The translations under genes and the position numbers were made by a program. DNA of 64,000 bases from Enterococcus dongliensis (GTDB lineage Bacteria; Bacillota; Bacilli; Lactobacillales; Enterococcaceae), in contig NZ_BJDQ01000003.1 of the NCBI RefSeq assembly GCF_005405225.1, positions 123,161 to 187,160 on the forward strand, in the 5' to 3' direction. Under the pieces are notes generated by a model. That model was not told the origin of the DNA and ran no database searches. It was given only the letters and a program-made list of their open reading frames with translations. Position 1 is the stretch's first letter. Each line of letters starts with the position of its first letter. Positions 39,656-50,543 of this stretch are shown here, piece by piece.

Positions 39656-40171
39656 ATGGATATTTCGATTATTAAAGCAGAGTTCGTTAATGACTTCAAT
39701 GGGATAAAGATTGGTTCAAATACTGCACCGAAACGTTTGATTGAATTTCTCAATCTTCGTTGTCCTTATTGCAAGCAGTGGTTTGTAGAATCTTCTGACA
39801 CTTTAAACCAAGCAGTTGCCGAAGGAAAAATTCAGCGTGTCATTAAATTATTAGATAAAGATAAAATCAGTTTGCAGCGCGGCAATATCATGCATGAATA
39901 CATTAGTTCTGATCCTAAGAAAGCTTTGTTCCAAATACAACAGGCCTTTGAAACACAAGAGATTTGGGGCGATTTCGAATTAGAGGCTGTTGCGGCCTAT
40001 GCCGAAAAAAATTTACACCTTACTCAACAAGCAAATCAAAACTTGCAGCAAGAAATACGCAACGAAGCAGAACAGGCTAATATCAACTTCGTCCCAACAA
40101 TTATTTTAGGTGAACATATCTTTGACGAAGCAATTGATGAGACGACCTTACATTCCTATATTGCTGAATAG
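39656..40171 (+). CDS. DsbA-like thioredoxin-fold protein
   Basis: 171 residues from the ATG at 39656 (MDISIIKAEFVND); AGAGG lies 12 bases upstream, somewhat far. An alternative ATG 12 bases earlier would put the site too close. The CPYC active site is at residues 36-39 in FLNLRCPYCKQWF, followed by a helical insertion and FVPTIILGEHIF with the cis-proline. No signal peptide is present, so it acts in the cytoplasm or on the inner face, for example in thiol redox chemistry or as a FrnE-like isomerase. It is divergent from nifJ and shares the control region with it. Confidence 0.75.
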   Translation: MDISIIKAEFVNDFNGIKIGSNTAPKRLIEFLNLRCPYCKQWFVESSDTLNQAVAEGKIQRVIKLLDKDKISLQRGNIMHEYISSDPKKALFQIQQAFETQEIWGDFELEAVAAYAEKNLHLTQQANQNLQQEIRNEAEQANINFVPTIILGEHIFDEAIDETTLHSYIAE

Positions 40172-40204
40172 TAAAAAAACCGTTTGAGCTTCAAACGGTT
40201 TTTT
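40172..40204 (+). terminator. Bidirectional terminator between the DsbA-like gene and whiA
   Basis: AAAAAAACCGTTTGA/TCAAACGGTTTTTTT. The whiA stop (40191) is in the right arm. Confidence 0.88.
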
Positions 40205-41126
40205 TGCGTAAATTATCAGCAAAATCATTAATCTTGCGAATTCGATGGTTAATCCCTGATTTAGAGATTGCACCAGAAGGAATCATTTCGCCTAGTTCTT
40301 TCAAACTGATTTCAGGATTTTGAATCCTTAATTCTGCGATTTCTTGTAATTTTTCAGGCAGCGATTGTAAACCGACAGTCGATTCAATAAAATGAATATT
40401 CTCAATCTGCTTTGAAGCCGCATCAATCGTTTTGTTCATATTGGCAGTCTCGCAATTGACTAAACGATTGACGGAATTACGCATGTCTCGCACGATCCGA
40501 ACATCTTCAAATTTCAACATGGAATTTGTCGCGCCGATTAATGTCAAGAAGTCTGCGATTTTTTCAGCTCCCTTCAGATACGTGATGTATCCATTACGAC
40601 GCTCCAATGTTCGTGCATTGAGGTCAAATTGATTTAACAAGTCACAGATGTCTTGGTTATGTTCTTCATAAATCGAAGAAATCTCTAAATGATACCGGCT
40701 TGTTTCAGGATTATTGACTGAACCAGAGGCTAAAAAGGCTCCTCTTAAGTAGGCTCTTGTCTTTTCATCTGATTGCTTGATTTCATTAGAAATATGAGAT
40801 TGGAACATCATGCCATCCATGATATCTAAATCTAGCAATATTTTCTGTGTCCCTTGTTTCAGCCGTACAATATAAACATTGTTTTTCTTTAATTTCATTT
40901 TCCGACGTACCAACAACTCACTGCGCACACCATAATGTTCTTTCAACAAAGTAAAAATCCGACGAGCAATCGCCGCATTTTCAGTCTGGACATTTAAAAC
41001 AAATTGATGATTACTCAAGCTAAGCGAGCCATTCATTCGAATCAAAGCGGCTAACTCAGCTTGTGCGAGGTGTTTTTGGACTGTCAGACTCGTTAGCTCT
41101 TTTTTTACTTCTGCCGCAAAAGACAT
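40191..41126 (-). CDS. whiA: DNA-binding protein WhiA
   Basis: 311 residues. The N-terminal two-thirds is a LAGLIDADG-homing-endonuclease-like fold ([27 protein letters not shown]), and the C-terminal helix-turn-helix is visible ([27 protein letters not shown]). WhiA is a regulator of sporulation division in Streptomyces and affects division and chromosome segregation in Firmicutes. It ends the rapZ-yvcK-whiA operon, a highly conserved trio. Its stop codon is inside the bidirectional terminator. Confidence 0.95.
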   Translation of the reverse strand: MSFAAEVKKELTSLTVQKHLAQAELAALIRMNGSLSLSNHQFVLNVQTENAAIARRIFTLLKEHYGVRSELLVRRKMKLKKNNVYIVRLKQGTQKILLDLDIMDGMMFQSHISNEIKQSDEKTRAYLRGAFLASGSVNNPETSRYHLEISSIYEEHNQDICDLLNQFDLNARTLERRNGYITYLKGAEKIADFLTLIGATNSMLKFEDVRIVRDMRNSVNRLVNCETANMNKTIDAASKQIENIHFIESTVGLQSLPEKLQEIAELRIQNPEISLKELGEMIPSGAISKSGINHRIRKINDFADNLRKKTV

Positions 41127-41164
41127 GACGAGCCCTCCTTTTTTTAAATTGAAAAAGTTCTCTT

Positions 41165-42163
41165 CTAAATCTTCGCTCCAAAAACAATTCGGAACAATTC
41201 ATCAACAACTTTTTCGCCATCATGAAAGACACCACCGTCACGTAGTTTCAAAAAATCAGTTGAAACGACTCGACAGCCTTGTTCTCTCAATCCGTTGAAA
41301 TCATGAGTCACTTGGACTAGATACTCGTCATAGACTTCCGGATCCATATACCCTTCTGGTACCTTTTCTGTATTGACTAAAACAGTATCAATAAATTTAC
41401 TTTCTAGATGTTTATGCAGCACACGAATATGATCGGCATCGCTGAAATGTTCTGTCTCACCTTTTTGTGTCATGATATTACAAATATACACGACTTCAGC
41501 GGCAGTCGTACGAACAGCATCACCTAATTCTTTAATCACCAGATTTGGTAAGATACTCGTGAACAAAGAGCCTGGTCCTAACACGACCATATCGGCTTCA
41601 TTAATAGCTTTTACTACTTTTCGTGCAGCATGTACGGCTTTTTCACCACTTTTTTCAGTGACATAGACTTTTTCGATTGTCTTACGGTCAAGTGCGATTT
41701 TTGATTCGCCTATTGCGCTAGTCCCATCAGTAAAATCAGCATGTAAAACTAAGGGGGTTTCAGAAGAAGGATAAATGTGCCCATCCACATGCATCATCAT
41801 TGAAAGCAATTGAATCGCTTCATACGTACTGCTGCGCATTTCTGACAAAGCTGCAATTAAAAGGTTGCCGATTGTATGATTGGCTAAAAATTTATCGTCT
41901 TCATGAAAGCGATATTGAAATAAATCTTCATATAATTTAGGCATGTCTGATAATGCCGCTAAAACATTGCGTAGATCTCCTGGTGGAGCCATATCGATTG
42001 AATCTCGCAATTCACCGCTGCTGCCGCCATCATCGGCAACAGTTACAACTGCTGTGATTTCCGCACTTTGATTTCGCAAACTTTTTAAAATGACTGGTAA
42101 TCCCGTTCCACCGCCGATTACAACAATTTTAGGTTTTCGGATACGGTATGTTTTCATTTTCAT
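41165..42163 (-). CDS. yvcK: YvcK/CofD-like gluconeogenesis factor
   Basis: 332 residues. [17 protein letters not shown] at the N-terminus is the nucleotide-binding loop of the CofD-like superfamily; [12 protein letters not shown] and [16 protein letters not shown] follow. YvcK binds UDP-GlcNAc and is needed for growth on gluconeogenic carbon sources and for correct cell morphology. The ATG overlaps the rapZ stop by 4 bases, so the two are translationally coupled. Confidence 0.93.
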   Translation of the reverse strand: MKMKTYRIRKPKIVVIGGGTGLPVILKSLRNQSAEITAVVTVADDGGSSGELRDSIDMAPPGDLRNVLAALSDMPKLYEDLFQYRFHEDDKFLANHTIGNLLIAALSEMRSSTYEAIQLLSMMMHVDGHIYPSSETPLVLHADFTDGTSAIGESKIALDRKTIEKVYVTEKSGEKAVHAARKVVKAINEADMVVLGPGSLFTSILPNLVIKELGDAVRTTAAEVVYICNIMTQKGETEHFSDADHIRVLHKHLESKFIDTVLVNTEKVPEGYMDPEVYDEYLVQVTHDFNGLREQGCRVVSTDFLKLRDGGVFHDGEKVVDELFRIVFGAKI

Positions 42164-43047
42164 GAACGATTCACCGTCTCTTTCCGCTTATCTTTGTCGC
42201 GGTGGGTGATATTCACTCTATATTCCGCATCAGCAATCGCCTGACCGATTCGCTCTGTCAAAGCTACTGAGCGATGCTGGCCCCCCGTACATCCAATTGC
42301 AATTGTCAGCGAACTTTTGCCTTCTTTAATATACCCTGGCAAAATATCCATGATCAAACGAACAAAATTTGTATAAAAATTTTCTGTTTCAGTAAAAGAC
42401 ATCACATAGTCATAGACCGGTTTATCCAATCCGGTCTGTGGACGCAATTCTGGAATATAATGAGGATTAGGCAGAAAGCGGACATCCATCACGATATCAG
42501 CATCAATCGGCAAGCCGTATTTAAATCCAAATGAAACGACTTCTACGTGGAAACCTACATCATCTTTTTGTTTAAATGACTGGTTGATTTTTTCTCGTAA
42601 TTGACGAGGTGACAGCTCTGTTGTGTCGATCATCAACGTTGCTCGATTTTTCAAGTCCTCTAAAATCGCACGCTCTTTACGAATTCCTTCTGTGATCATT
42701 CCGTCCATGGCAAGCGGATGGGCACGCCGCGTTTCTTTATAACGAGAGACAAGTTCTTCATCCGAACAGTCTAGAAATAAAATACTCGTATCGATGAAAC
42801 CAGTATTTTCAATCTCTATTAACATTTTTTGAATATCTTCGAAAAATGACCGGGAACGTAGATCTACTACTAAGGCGATCTTAGTCACCTTTCCAGATTC
42901 ACGAATCAATTCCCAAAATTTAGGGATCAATCCCGGAGGCATATTGTCTACGCAAAAATACCCCATATCTTCAAAACTTTGGATCGCGACGGTCTTTCCC
43001 GCCCCACTCATACCAGTGATGACAACTAAATGCAAACTCTCAGTCAT
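42160..43047 (-). CDS. rapZ: RNase adapter protein RapZ (YvcJ)
   Basis: 295 residues from the ATG at 43045-43047 ([12 protein letters not shown]), 8 bases after AAAGGAG; a GTG 3 codons upstream is also possible. P-loop GMSGAGKT near residue 15, then [20 protein letters not shown], and the C-terminal RapZ domain with [12 protein letters not shown]. In E. coli RapZ directs degradation of the GlmZ small RNA, sensing glucosamine 6-phosphate; in Firmicutes the P-loop ATPase/GTPase has an unclear role. First gene of the operon. Confidence 0.94.
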   Translation of the reverse strand: MTESLHLVVITGMSGAGKTVAIQSFEDMGYFCVDNMPPGLIPKFWELIRESGKVTKIALVVDLRSRSFFEDIQKMLIEIENTGFIDTSILFLDCSDEELVSRYKETRRAHPLAMDGMITEGIRKERAILEDLKNRATLMIDTTELSPRQLREKINQSFKQKDDVGFHVEVVSFGFKYGLPIDADIVMDVRFLPNPHYIPELRPQTGLDKPVYDYVMSFTETENFYTNFVRLIMDILPGYIKEGKSSLTIAIGCTGGQHRSVALTERIGQAIADAEYRVNITHRDKDKRKETVNRS

Positions 43048-43167
43048 TCGTGTCACTCCTTTCTCTTTACTAAGAAATCATTTTGTTAAAATGATAAAAA
43101 TTTCAATTTCCGACTGTTTCATCAAGAGTATTCGCTTCGTGCGCTCTTTTCATTACACTTGAGAAAC

Positions 43168-43195
43168 GTTATCGCTTGTTTGACACTCTAGTCAA
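43168..43195 (-). promoter_or_regulatory. Second predicted promoter of rapZ-yvcK-whiA
   Basis: Minus strand: -35 TTGACT (43190-43195), 16-bp spacer, -10 GATAAC (43168-43173). It lies after the early terminator at 43202-43240 and could supply rapZ when the upstream transcript stops there. Confidence 0.4.
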
Positions 43196-43201
43196 CTACA
43201 C

Positions 43202-43240
43202 AAAAAGAGGCTAAAGAAACCAAGCGTTAGCTTCTTTAGC
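43202..43240 (-). terminator. Intrinsic terminator-like hairpin in the rapZ leader
   Basis: Minus strand GCTAAAGAA/TTCTTTAGC (9 bp) followed by CTCTTTTTG. It lies only a few bases downstream of an extended -10 promoter (43253-43261), so the promoter's transcript would end after about 45 nt unless it is read through. Confidence 0.6.
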
Positions 43241-43252
43241 TATCTAGAAAAA

Positions 43253-43261
43253 ATTATAACA
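43253..43261 (-). promoter_or_regulatory. Extended -10 promoter upstream of rapZ
   Basis: Minus strand TGT-TATAAT (-10 at 43253-43258) with a weak -35 (TAGCAA, 17-bp spacer). Its predicted start near 43246 is followed at once by the 43202-43240 hairpin. The rest of the 334-base gap (43262-43367) shows no gene. Confidence 0.45.
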
Positions 43262-43367
43262 CTCCTGGCGTGTCTTTGCTACTTATTTATCATTCTTTCC
43301 TTTTTTCTAATATATTGGATCCAAATTCAGCTAGTATTGTAGGATACCCCAGGATCATTCAGGCATT

Positions 43368-43403
43368 AAAAAACAGATCTCCTACTTGGAAGATCTGTTT
43401 TTT
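43368..43403 (-). terminator. Intrinsic terminator overlapping the end of the racemase gene
   Basis: AAAAACAGATCT/AGATCTGTTTTTT stem; the racemase stop codon at 43382 lies in its loop. The T-run is on both sides. Confidence 0.8.
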
Positions 43404-44095
43404 AATGCACGTTCGATTGTGCGGTCAGCTAAAATAGATTGAGCATCAATGACTGGATAAGGAACTTTATCTGTCAACTCTTGAACTAAAGAAAGCTCGG
43501 TGCAACCTAGAATGGCATTTTGACAGCCATATTTTTCAAAAACATCTGATAAAATCTCTAAATACAGCTCACTGTTGATGAAATCATGTTCTTTTACATC
43601 ATGATAGATCAAGTGATTAACTTTATCTTGAAGTTCTTTTTCAGGAACGAGTACTTCAAAGCCCCGTGCTTCTAATTCACTTTGATAAACTTTAGCCGTC
43701 ATCGTCCCAGCAGTCGCAAGTACAGCGATCTTTTCGCCTGTTTGATGGTGTTGTGTTACTTCATTGACTGCTTCACGCGGCATATGCAGCAGCGGGATGT
43801 CCGTTGCTGCTTGCAACTGCTCGAAGAAATAATGTGCAGTGTTGCAAGTCAATACGATAAAATCCGGATGCAATAAATTTTGTTTTTCAATATCATCTAA
43901 TAAAAACGGCAGCGGGTTTGCTGCTTGATGATCCAAAATATAAGCCGTCCGATCAGGAACAGTCGCATGGTTAAACATGACATAGTTCAAATACTCTTGA
44001 TCATTATGGGCTTGTGTTCGCTGGTTCAAGATACGAATAAAACTTTCAGTTGCCATCGTCCCCATGCCGCCAAGAATACTAAAGAAATTTTCCAT
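43382..44095 (-). CDS. racD: Aspartate racemase
   Basis: 237 residues. [15 protein letters not shown] at the start and two cysteine motifs, [12 protein letters not shown] and LGCTELSLV, are the paired catalytic thiols of the PLP-independent Asp/Glu racemase family. It begins 2 bases after the stop of the D-aspartate ligase-like gene, whose last codons form its ribosome site (GAAGGG). The pairing matches racfm-aslfm of Enterococcus faecium, where D-aspartate is made for the peptidoglycan cross-bridge. Glutamate as substrate is less likely in this context. Confidence 0.87.
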   Translation of the reverse strand: MENFFSILGGMGTMATESFIRILNQRTQAHNDQEYLNYVMFNHATVPDRTAYILDHQAANPLPFLLDDIEKQNLLHPDFIVLTCNTAHYFFEQLQAATDIPLLHMPREAVNEVTQHHQTGEKIAVLATAGTMTAKVYQSELEARGFEVLVPEKELQDKVNHLIYHDVKEHDFINSELYLEILSDVFEKYGCQNAILGCTELSLVQELTDKVPYPVIDAQSILADRTIERALKNRSSK

Positions 44096-44097
44096 GC

Positions 44098-45348
44098 TTA
44101 CCCTTCTTTCTCTTTAAAGAATAGATCAAATCGTCCTTTGTATTTACTAAACATATATTTCATCAAGATCCAACGCATCAAGGACATGTCATTTTTATAA
44201 AAGACTGTCGTGCCCCATTGATTCTTTTTGATTAATTCTAGTGCTTGTTTTTTATCAGCATTGTCACGAGCAAATTTTACAAAGACACCCTTTGGTACGC
44301 CCATCCATAACATCGCCTTTTCAGCTTTTCCATAGACCGTTTCAGTAAACGGTTTTTCAAAGACGCGGTCTTCGGTTACATACTGAGCCAAATTAAATCC
44401 ATTTAAGGTAACAAAGAAACTACTGCGTCCTTGACGCAAATTAATTTCAAATAATTTATATTCACCATCTCGTGGATCATACTTCATATCGAAATTTGCA
44501 AAACCAGTATAGTTGATTTTTTCTAAAAAACTTTTGATTGTTTGATAAATTTTTTCATTGTATTCTGGCATAATTGCGACATAGTTGCCAATTGCTTCTG
44601 GTGATGGATCTTCCAATAATGGATGACCTAGGCACATCATACGAACATGATGATGTTGATCGACATACGCATTCAACACCCGCATATTACTGTCATCTCC
44701 GGGAATAAAGTCTTGCGCAATCATTTCGCTAGTGTAGCCTGCTTGATAGATCCGTTCAATAATCGTATCAAATTCATCACGCGTGTCCAAAATAAACGCT
44801 TTTTTCCGTCCTTCAAAATCGATTGACAGCCATTCTACGCTGTTAGCTGGTTTTAACGCTACTGGAAAATCAAACGGCAAGTCTTGTTTCAGTTTGCCTG
44901 CTTCCAACATCTCTTCAGTAATGATGAAGGTGTTTGGATATGGTAGATCATATTTTTCGCAAATATCATAAAAACTGACTTTGCTAATCAAACGTTGCAA
45001 CAACTCAAAATCAATGTACGGACAGATGAACCATTTAGAAAGTTCTTCTTTGTGTTGAGAAACCAATTCTGCATAGCCGTCGCCACAAGCGATCAATAAA
45101 TACTTTGTTGCCGGATCATTGTAAGTATTTTTTGCTAATTCACGCATTTGTTCAATAAATACCGGATCTTTATCAAATCCTGGAACGATGTGAACATTTA
45201 CGATCTTGCTGTACTTAGTCGGCGCCAATTGTAATCCAGCATAAGCCTCAGAGACAATCCCATAAGCTTCATGAAAAGAGCGAGACATCCCATAGACATT
45301 GATGTCGCTTCCTAATAAAATCGGTACAAATTTTTGTTTTTCATTCAT
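44098..45348 (-). CDS. aslA: D-aspartate ligase (ATP-grasp), cross-bridge synthesis
   Basis: 416 residues. ATP-grasp features: the P-loop-like region [34 protein letters not shown] and [28 protein letters not shown] with metal-binding acids and asparagine. The pattern and the adjacent racemase match Aslfm of E. faecium, which attaches beta-linked D-aspartate to the lysine side chain of UDP-MurNAc-pentapeptide in the cytoplasm. It is cytoplasmic, without signal or membrane segment. E. faecalis instead adds L-Ala-L-Ala through BppA ligases, so this argues against E. faecalis. A generic carboxylate-amine ligase cannot be excluded. Confidence 0.85.
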   Translation of the reverse strand: MNEKQKFVPILLGSDINVYGMSRSFHEAYGIVSEAYAGLQLAPTKYSKIVNVHIVPGFDKDPVFIEQMRELAKNTYNDPATKYLLIACGDGYAELVSQHKEELSKWFICPYIDFELLQRLISKVSFYDICEKYDLPYPNTFIITEEMLEAGKLKQDLPFDFPVALKPANSVEWLSIDFEGRKKAFILDTRDEFDTIIERIYQAGYTSEMIAQDFIPGDDSNMRVLNAYVDQHHHVRMMCLGHPLLEDPSPEAIGNYVAIMPEYNEKIYQTIKSFLEKINYTGFANFDMKYDPRDGEYKLFEINLRQGRSSFFVTLNGFNLAQYVTEDRVFEKPFTETVYGKAEKAMLWMGVPKGVFVKFARDNADKKQALELIKKNQWGTTVFYKNDMSLMRWILMKYMFSKYKGRFDLFFKEKEG

Positions 45349-45392
45349 ATTTTCTTACACCTTCTCATTCTAAATCCTTGATAATCATACCA

Positions 45393-45441
45393 TAAAGAAA
45401 AATGCAAGCAAAGGAGAATCCTTTACTCGCATTTTTCTTTA
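45393..45441 (-). terminator. Intrinsic terminator after uvrA
   Basis: Minus strand AAAGAAAAATGCGAG.../...CTTGCATTTTTCTTT stem with AAAGG/CCTTT in its upper part, followed by a T-run. It closes uvrBA before the aslA ribosome site. Confidence 0.75.
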
Positions 45442-45449
45442 TCAGTTAT

Positions 45450-48272
45450 TTATTTTTTCAGCACACGTTTTAAATAATGCCCCGTATAACTCTCTGAGAT
45501 TTCAGCGATTTCTTCTGGTGTACCCGTTGTTAGAATCGTGCCTCCGCCGTCACCGCCTTCTGGCCCAAGATCAATTACATAGTCGGCAGATTTGATTACA
45601 TCTAGATTATGTTCGATCACTAAAACCGTGTTGCCCGCATCAACAAATCGCTCAAGTACTTTTAATAAGCGGGCGATGTCATCTGTATGCAGTCCAGTTG
45701 TTGGTTCATCTAAAATGTAGAAATTTTTACCGTTCGAATTTTTGTGAAGCTCACTGGCAAGTTTCATCCGTTGCGCTTCTCCTCCAGACAACGTTGTCGC
45801 TGGTTGTCCCATCGTCACATAGCCTAATCCAACATCAACAATCGTTTGTAACTTGCGATGAATCTTAGGAATATGTTGGAAAAATTCTACTGCATCTTCT
45901 ACCGTCATTTCCAAAATATCTGCAATATTCTTTCCTTTATAGTGAACCTCTAAAGTTTCTGAATTGTAGCGTTTGCCATGGCAAACTTCACAAGGTACAT
46001 ACACATCAGGTAAAAAGTGCATTTCAATCTTAATGATTCCGTCACCACGACAAGCCTCGCAGCGTCCGCCTTTAACATTGAAACTGAACCGCCCTTTTTT
46101 ATACCCGCGAATTTTGGCTTCATTCGTTTGGGCAAAGAGATCACGAATATCATCAAAGACACTCGTATAAGTAGCTGGATTGCTTCGTGGTGTACGACCA
46201 ATTGGACTTTGATCGATATCTACTAATTTTTCAATGTGTTTATACCCAGTAAGTTTCTTGAATTTTCCTGGTTTATTTGAATTGCGGTTTAATTTTTGAG
46301 CTAAGGCTTTTTTCAAAATTTGATTGACCAAAGTTGATTTACCAGATCCTGAAACACCAGTGACTGCTACAAACTGTCCTAAAGGAAATTCTGCATCGAT
46401 ATTTTTTAAATTATTCTCCGCTGCGCCAGTGATCTTGATTTTCTTGCCATTTCCTTTGCGGCGTTCTTTTGGCACTGCTATTTCTCGTTTTCCTGATAAA
46501 TATTGACCGGTTAATGAATTTGGATTTTTCTCTACTTCTTGAGGCGTACCAGCAGCAACAATCTGCCCACCTTGATCCCCAGCGCCCGGACCAACATCGA
46601 TCAAGTAATCGGCTGCACGCATCGTATCCTCATCGTGTTCTACTACGATCAACGTGTTTCCAAGATCACGCATTTTTTTCAATGACTCGATCAAACGATC
46701 ATTGTCACGCTGGTGCAAACCAATAGATGGTTCGTCCAAAATATACAAAACACCAGATAAGTTTGAGCCAATTTGTGTAGCTAAACGAATCCGTTGTGCT
46801 TCACCGCCTGATAAAGTCCCAGCAGCCCGACTCAAAGTCAAATAATCCAGCCCAACATTGCGCAAAAAGCTCAAGCGATCATTAATTTCTTTTAAAATGG
46901 GTTTTGCGATCATTTTTTCTTGTTCGCTTAAAGCCACGTTTTCAAAAAATTCTAACGCGCCATTTATCGAATCTTCACTGATTTTCCCGATATTTTCCCC
47001 GTTGATCTGAACTGACAATGCTTGTGGATTTAAACGATACCCTTGACATGTTTGACAAGTTAATTCTGTCATATATAAACGCATTTGATCACGTGTAAAA
47101 TCACTATTTGTTTCTTTATAACGACGATTGATGTTATTGATAATTCCTTCAAAAGGAACCTCTACATCTCGAACGCCGCCAAAATCATTTTCATAATGAA
47201 AATGGAAATTCTCGCCATTTGAACCAGCTAAAATAATCTCTTGATGTTCTTTTGGTAATTCTTCAAAGGGCGTGTCCATGTCGATTCCAAAACTCAAACA
47301 AGCTTGTTCCAACATTTGCGGATAATATTGCGAGCTGATAGGATTCCATGGAACCAATGCTCCTTCACGTAATGTTTTACTTTGGTCCGGAATCACTAAA
47401 TCTAAGTCGACTTCTAGTTTTATCCCTAAACCATCACAATCAGGACAAGCACCAAATGGCGCATTGAATGAAAATAAGCGTGGTTCAAGTTCACCGACTG
47501 TAAAGCCGCAGTACGGACAGGCATAATGTTCACTAAACAGCATTTCTTTTTCACCGATCACATCAACGATCGCATAGCCTTCTGCTAGTCGTAAAGCTGC
47601 TTCAAAAGAATCAAATAAACGTGAGCGGATTCCTTCTTTGACGACAATCCGGTCAATAATAATTTCAATATCGTGTTTTTTATTTTTACTTAATTCCGGT
47701 GCTTCCGTCACATCATACAATTCGCCATCGACCCGCATCCGGACATAGCCTTCACGTTGAATCATTTCGAACACTTTTTTGTGCTGTCCTTTTTTCTTAG
47801 CAATTACCGGAGCCAAAATTTGAAGCTTTGTTCGTTCTGGTAATGCCAACACTTTATCTACCATCTGTTCCACTGACTGTGAAGTAATCTCGATATGATC
47901 ATTAGGGCAAATAGGATGCCCTACCCGCGCATACAACAAGCGCAAATAATCATTGATTTCTGTTACGGTACCCACTGTTGAACGAGGGTTTTTACTCGTG
48001 GTTTTTTGATCGATTGAAATTGCTGGACTAAGACCATCGATACTATCAACATCTGGTTTATCCATCTGTCCTAAAAATTGACGCGCATAGGCAGACAAAC
48101 TTTCTACATAGCGCCGCTGACCTTCTGCATACAGTGTATCAAACGCTAAAGAGCTCTTTCCAGAGCCTGATAATCCAGTAACAACCACCATTTTGTCACG
48201 AGGGATCGTAACATCTACATTTTTTAAATTGTGAGCACGTGCTCCATGAATTACAATCTTATCATTCGCCAT
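45450..48272 (-). CDS. uvrA: Excinuclease ABC subunit A
   Basis: 940 residues, normal length. Two ABC-type ATPase modules: Walker [10 protein letters not shown] and GVSGSGKST, signature [12 protein letters not shown] and [12 protein letters not shown], and two zinc modules ([18 protein letters not shown]...[17 protein letters not shown]...CEVC). UvrA finds DNA lesions and loads UvrB. It follows uvrB by 36 bases on the same strand. Confidence 0.98.
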   Translation of the reverse strand: MANDKIVIHGARAHNLKNVDVTIPRDKMVVVTGLSGSGKSSLAFDTLYAEGQRRYVESLSAYARQFLGQMDKPDVDSIDGLSPAISIDQKTTSKNPRSTVGTVTEINDYLRLLYARVGHPICPNDHIEITSQSVEQMVDKVLALPERTKLQILAPVIAKKKGQHKKVFEMIQREGYVRMRVDGELYDVTEAPELSKNKKHDIEIIIDRIVVKEGIRSRLFDSFEAALRLAEGYAIVDVIGEKEMLFSEHYACPYCGFTVGELEPRLFSFNAPFGACPDCDGLGIKLEVDLDLVIPDQSKTLREGALVPWNPISSQYYPQMLEQACLSFGIDMDTPFEELPKEHQEIILAGSNGENFHFHYENDFGGVRDVEVPFEGIINNINRRYKETNSDFTRDQMRLYMTELTCQTCQGYRLNPQALSVQINGENIGKISEDSINGALEFFENVALSEQEKMIAKPILKEINDRLSFLRNVGLDYLTLSRAAGTLSGGEAQRIRLATQIGSNLSGVLYILDEPSIGLHQRDNDRLIESLKKMRDLGNTLIVVEHDEDTMRAADYLIDVGPGAGDQGGQIVAAGTPQEVEKNPNSLTGQYLSGKREIAVPKERRKGNGKKIKITGAAENNLKNIDAEFPLGQFVAVTGVSGSGKSTLVNQILKKALAQKLNRNSNKPGKFKKLTGYKHIEKLVDIDQSPIGRTPRSNPATYTSVFDDIRDLFAQTNEAKIRGYKKGRFSFNVKGGRCEACRGDGIIKIEMHFLPDVYVPCEVCHGKRYNSETLEVHYKGKNIADILEMTVEDAVEFFQHIPKIHRKLQTIVDVGLGYVTMGQPATTLSGGEAQRMKLASELHKNSNGKNFYILDEPTTGLHTDDIARLLKVLERFVDAGNTVLVIEHNLDVIKSADYVIDLGPEGGDGGGTILTTGTPEEIAEISESYTGHYLKRVLKK

Positions 48273-48308
48273 TTATATCTCCTATTTCGATTCATCCGAT
48301 TCATTTTT

Positions 48309-50300
48309 CTATTCTGCTGCTTTTAATTCTAAAATCGTATCACGTAAGGTTGCTGCCGTCTCAAAATCAAGCGTCTTGGCAGCCTCGCGCATGTCATCTT
48401 CAAGTTTTGCAATTAATTCTTTCCGTTCGGCTTTTGACAGTTCTTCATACGAAGTCGTGTCATAAGTACCGCTTTCTTCAGCCACTTTGCTAATAGCAAT
48501 CAGATCACGGATCTCTTTGATGATTGTTTTTGGCTCTATGCCATGTTCTACATTATACTGTTGCTGAATGCCGCGTCGACGTGACGTTTCATCCATTGCT
48601 CGTTGCATTGAATCTGTCACTTTGTCTGCGTACATAATTACTTTACCTTCAGAATTCCGCGCTGCTCGACCGATCGTTTGAACAAGAGAACGCTCACTGC
48701 GCAAAAAGCCTTCTTTATCTGCATCCAAGATTGCGACTAAAGAAACTTCAGGTACATCTAAACCTTCCCGTAACAAGTTGATACCAATAAGAACATCAAA
48801 TTTCCCTAAGCGTAGATCACGAATAATTTCCGTCCGCTCCAGCGTCTTGATATCACTGTGTAAATATTTGACTTTGATTCCCAATTCTTTGAGGTAATCC
48901 GTCAAATCTTCTGACATCTTCTTAGTCAAGGTGGTAACAAAGACACGTTCATTTCGTTCAGCCCGTTCATTAATCTCACCAACAAGATCATCAATCTGTC
49001 CCATAATCGGACGAACTTCAATAACTGGATCTAATAATCCTGTCGGACGAATAATTTGTTCCACCACTGTATCAGTTTTTTCGTGTTCATAGGGGCCAGG
49101 TGTAGCAGAAACGTACACAACTTGATTTACCCGCTCTTCGAATTCTTCTAAGCGTAACGGCCGATTATCTAATGCCGAAGGTAAACGAAAACCATAATCA
49201 ACCAACATCTGTTTTCGTGCACGGTCGCCATTATACATTCCGCGAACTTGAGGCATCGTTACATGAGATTCATCAACGACCAATAAAAAGTCATCTGGGA
49301 AAAAGTCAATCAGCGTATAAGGTGGTTCGCCTTCTGTACGGCCGTCCATGTGTCGCGAATAATTTTCGATACCAGACGTATACCCCATCTCACGCAACAT
49401 TTCAATGTCATAATTAGTGCGTTGTTCTAAACGTTGGGCTTCCAACAATTTATTGTCATTGCGTAATTCTTCTAAGCGATCGGCAAGTTCTTTTTGAATG
49501 TTGCTGATAGCTACTTCCATATGGTCTTCATTAGTCAAAAAGTGCGTGGCCGGAAAAATCGCGACATGTTCTGTTTCTCCAGTGATCTCTCCAGTCAACG
49601 CATCGACTTCACGAATCCGTTCGATCTCGTCTCCAAAAAACTCAACACGTAATGCACGTTCATCTCGTGATGCAGGAAAAATCTCCACTACATCCCCACG
49701 AACGCGGAAACGCCCACGTTGAAAATCAATGTCATTTCTTTCAAATTGGATGTCGATTAAGTTTCGCAACAACTGATTGCGATCCATTTCCATTCCTACT
49801 CTTAATGAAACGACCTGCTCTAAATATTCTTTAGGTGAACCTAACCCAAAAATACAAGAAACTGAAGCAACCACAATCACATCGTTTCTTTCAAGTAATG
49901 CACTGGTTGCTGAGTGACGCAGTTTATCAATCTCATCATTGATACTTGAATCTTTTTCAATATAGGTATCACTAGATGGCACGTAGGCCTCCGGTTGATA
50001 ATAATCATAGTAGCTGACAAAATACTCCACCGCGTTGTTAGGAAAGAATTCCTTGAACTCTCCATATAATTGCCCTGCTAACGTCTTGTTATGGGCAATG
50101 ATCAAAGTCGGTTTATTAACTTCTTTGATCACATTAGAAATAGTATAAGTTTTCCCAGTACCCGTAGCGCCTAAAAGTATTTGTGCTTTTTTTCCAGCGA
50201 CGATTCCTTCGGTCAGTTGCTTAATGGCCTCGGGTTGATCGCCAGCAGGCTGATATTTTGAATGAAGGTCAAACGCAGTGTCTGTTACTCTTTCAATCAC
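48309..50300 (-). CDS. uvrB: Excinuclease ABC subunit B
   Basis: 663 residues, starting at GTG (50298-50300) with AAGGGGATG upstream. [15 protein letters not shown] (Walker A), VVDESH, the beta-hairpin region [21 protein letters not shown], the helicase C-terminal motifs (QTIGRAARN), and a UVR domain at the end. It verifies damage and hands it to UvrC. A LexA-like box at its promoter indicates SOS control. First gene of uvrBA. Confidence 0.97.
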   Translation of the reverse strand: MIERVTDTAFDLHSKYQPAGDQPEAIKQLTEGIVAGKKAQILLGATGTGKTYTISNVIKEVNKPTLIIAHNKTLAGQLYGEFKEFFPNNAVEYFVSYYDYYQPEAYVPSSDTYIEKDSSINDEIDKLRHSATSALLERNDVIVVASVSCIFGLGSPKEYLEQVVSLRVGMEMDRNQLLRNLIDIQFERNDIDFQRGRFRVRGDVVEIFPASRDERALRVEFFGDEIERIREVDALTGEITGETEHVAIFPATHFLTNEDHMEVAISNIQKELADRLEELRNDNKLLEAQRLEQRTNYDIEMLREMGYTSGIENYSRHMDGRTEGEPPYTLIDFFPDDFLLVVDESHVTMPQVRGMYNGDRARKQMLVDYGFRLPSALDNRPLRLEEFEERVNQVVYVSATPGPYEHEKTDTVVEQIIRPTGLLDPVIEVRPIMGQIDDLVGEINERAERNERVFVTTLTKKMSEDLTDYLKELGIKVKYLHSDIKTLERTEIIRDLRLGKFDVLIGINLLREGLDVPEVSLVAILDADKEGFLRSERSLVQTIGRAARNSEGKVIMYADKVTDSMQRAMDETSRRRGIQQQYNVEHGIEPKTIIKEIRDLIAISKVAEESGTYDTTSYEELSKAERKELIAKLEDDMREAAKTLDFETAATLRDTILELKAAE

Positions 50301-50349
50301 ACAAACATCCCCTTTTTATATTAAATAAACAAAGATTTTCCATTTAAAA

Positions 50350-50375
50350 ATTATAGCATACCGAACATATTTTCG
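50350..50375 (-). promoter_or_regulatory. uvrBA promoter with LexA/DinR-like SOS box
   Basis: Extended -10 TGC-TATAAT (50350-50355, minus strand), with CGAAC-ATAT-TTTCG at 50362-50375 (plus-strand reading). The Gram-positive LexA (DinR) consensus is CGAAC-N4-GTTCG, so one base differs. The box overlaps the -35/-10 spacer, where LexA would block RNA polymerase. Confidence 0.65.
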
Positions 50376-50416
50376 CTATTTTTTGTTACTACTATAAAGA
50401 CTTCTTAAAAAGACTC

Positions 50417-50435
50417 ATGTTAGAATTGCTAACAT
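50417..50435 (+). promoter_or_regulatory. GlnR-type operator upstream of the glutamine transporter
   Basis: ATGTTA-GAATTGC-TAACAT matches the GlnR/TnrA consensus ATGTNA-N7-TNACAT at every defined base. It is 47 bp upstream of the glnPH -35. GlnR represses glutamine uptake and synthesis genes in nitrogen excess, and glnPQ is a known target in streptococci and lactococci. Confidence 0.75.
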
Positions 50436-50482
50436 ACCATGTCACTAAATTTCACTTTTTTTCTATCCAAACCTTAACTAAC

Positions 50483-50512
50483 TTGTATTTTAGTTATAAA
50501 CTAACCTATAAT
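50483..50512 (+). promoter_or_regulatory. Predicted glnPH-glnQ promoter
   Basis: -35 TTGTAT (50483-50488), 18-bp spacer, perfect -10 TATAAT (50507-50512), followed by AGGAGG before the ATG. Confidence 0.6.
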
Positions 50513-50543
50513 AAATAAATGATAAGTATATAGGAGGATTATT

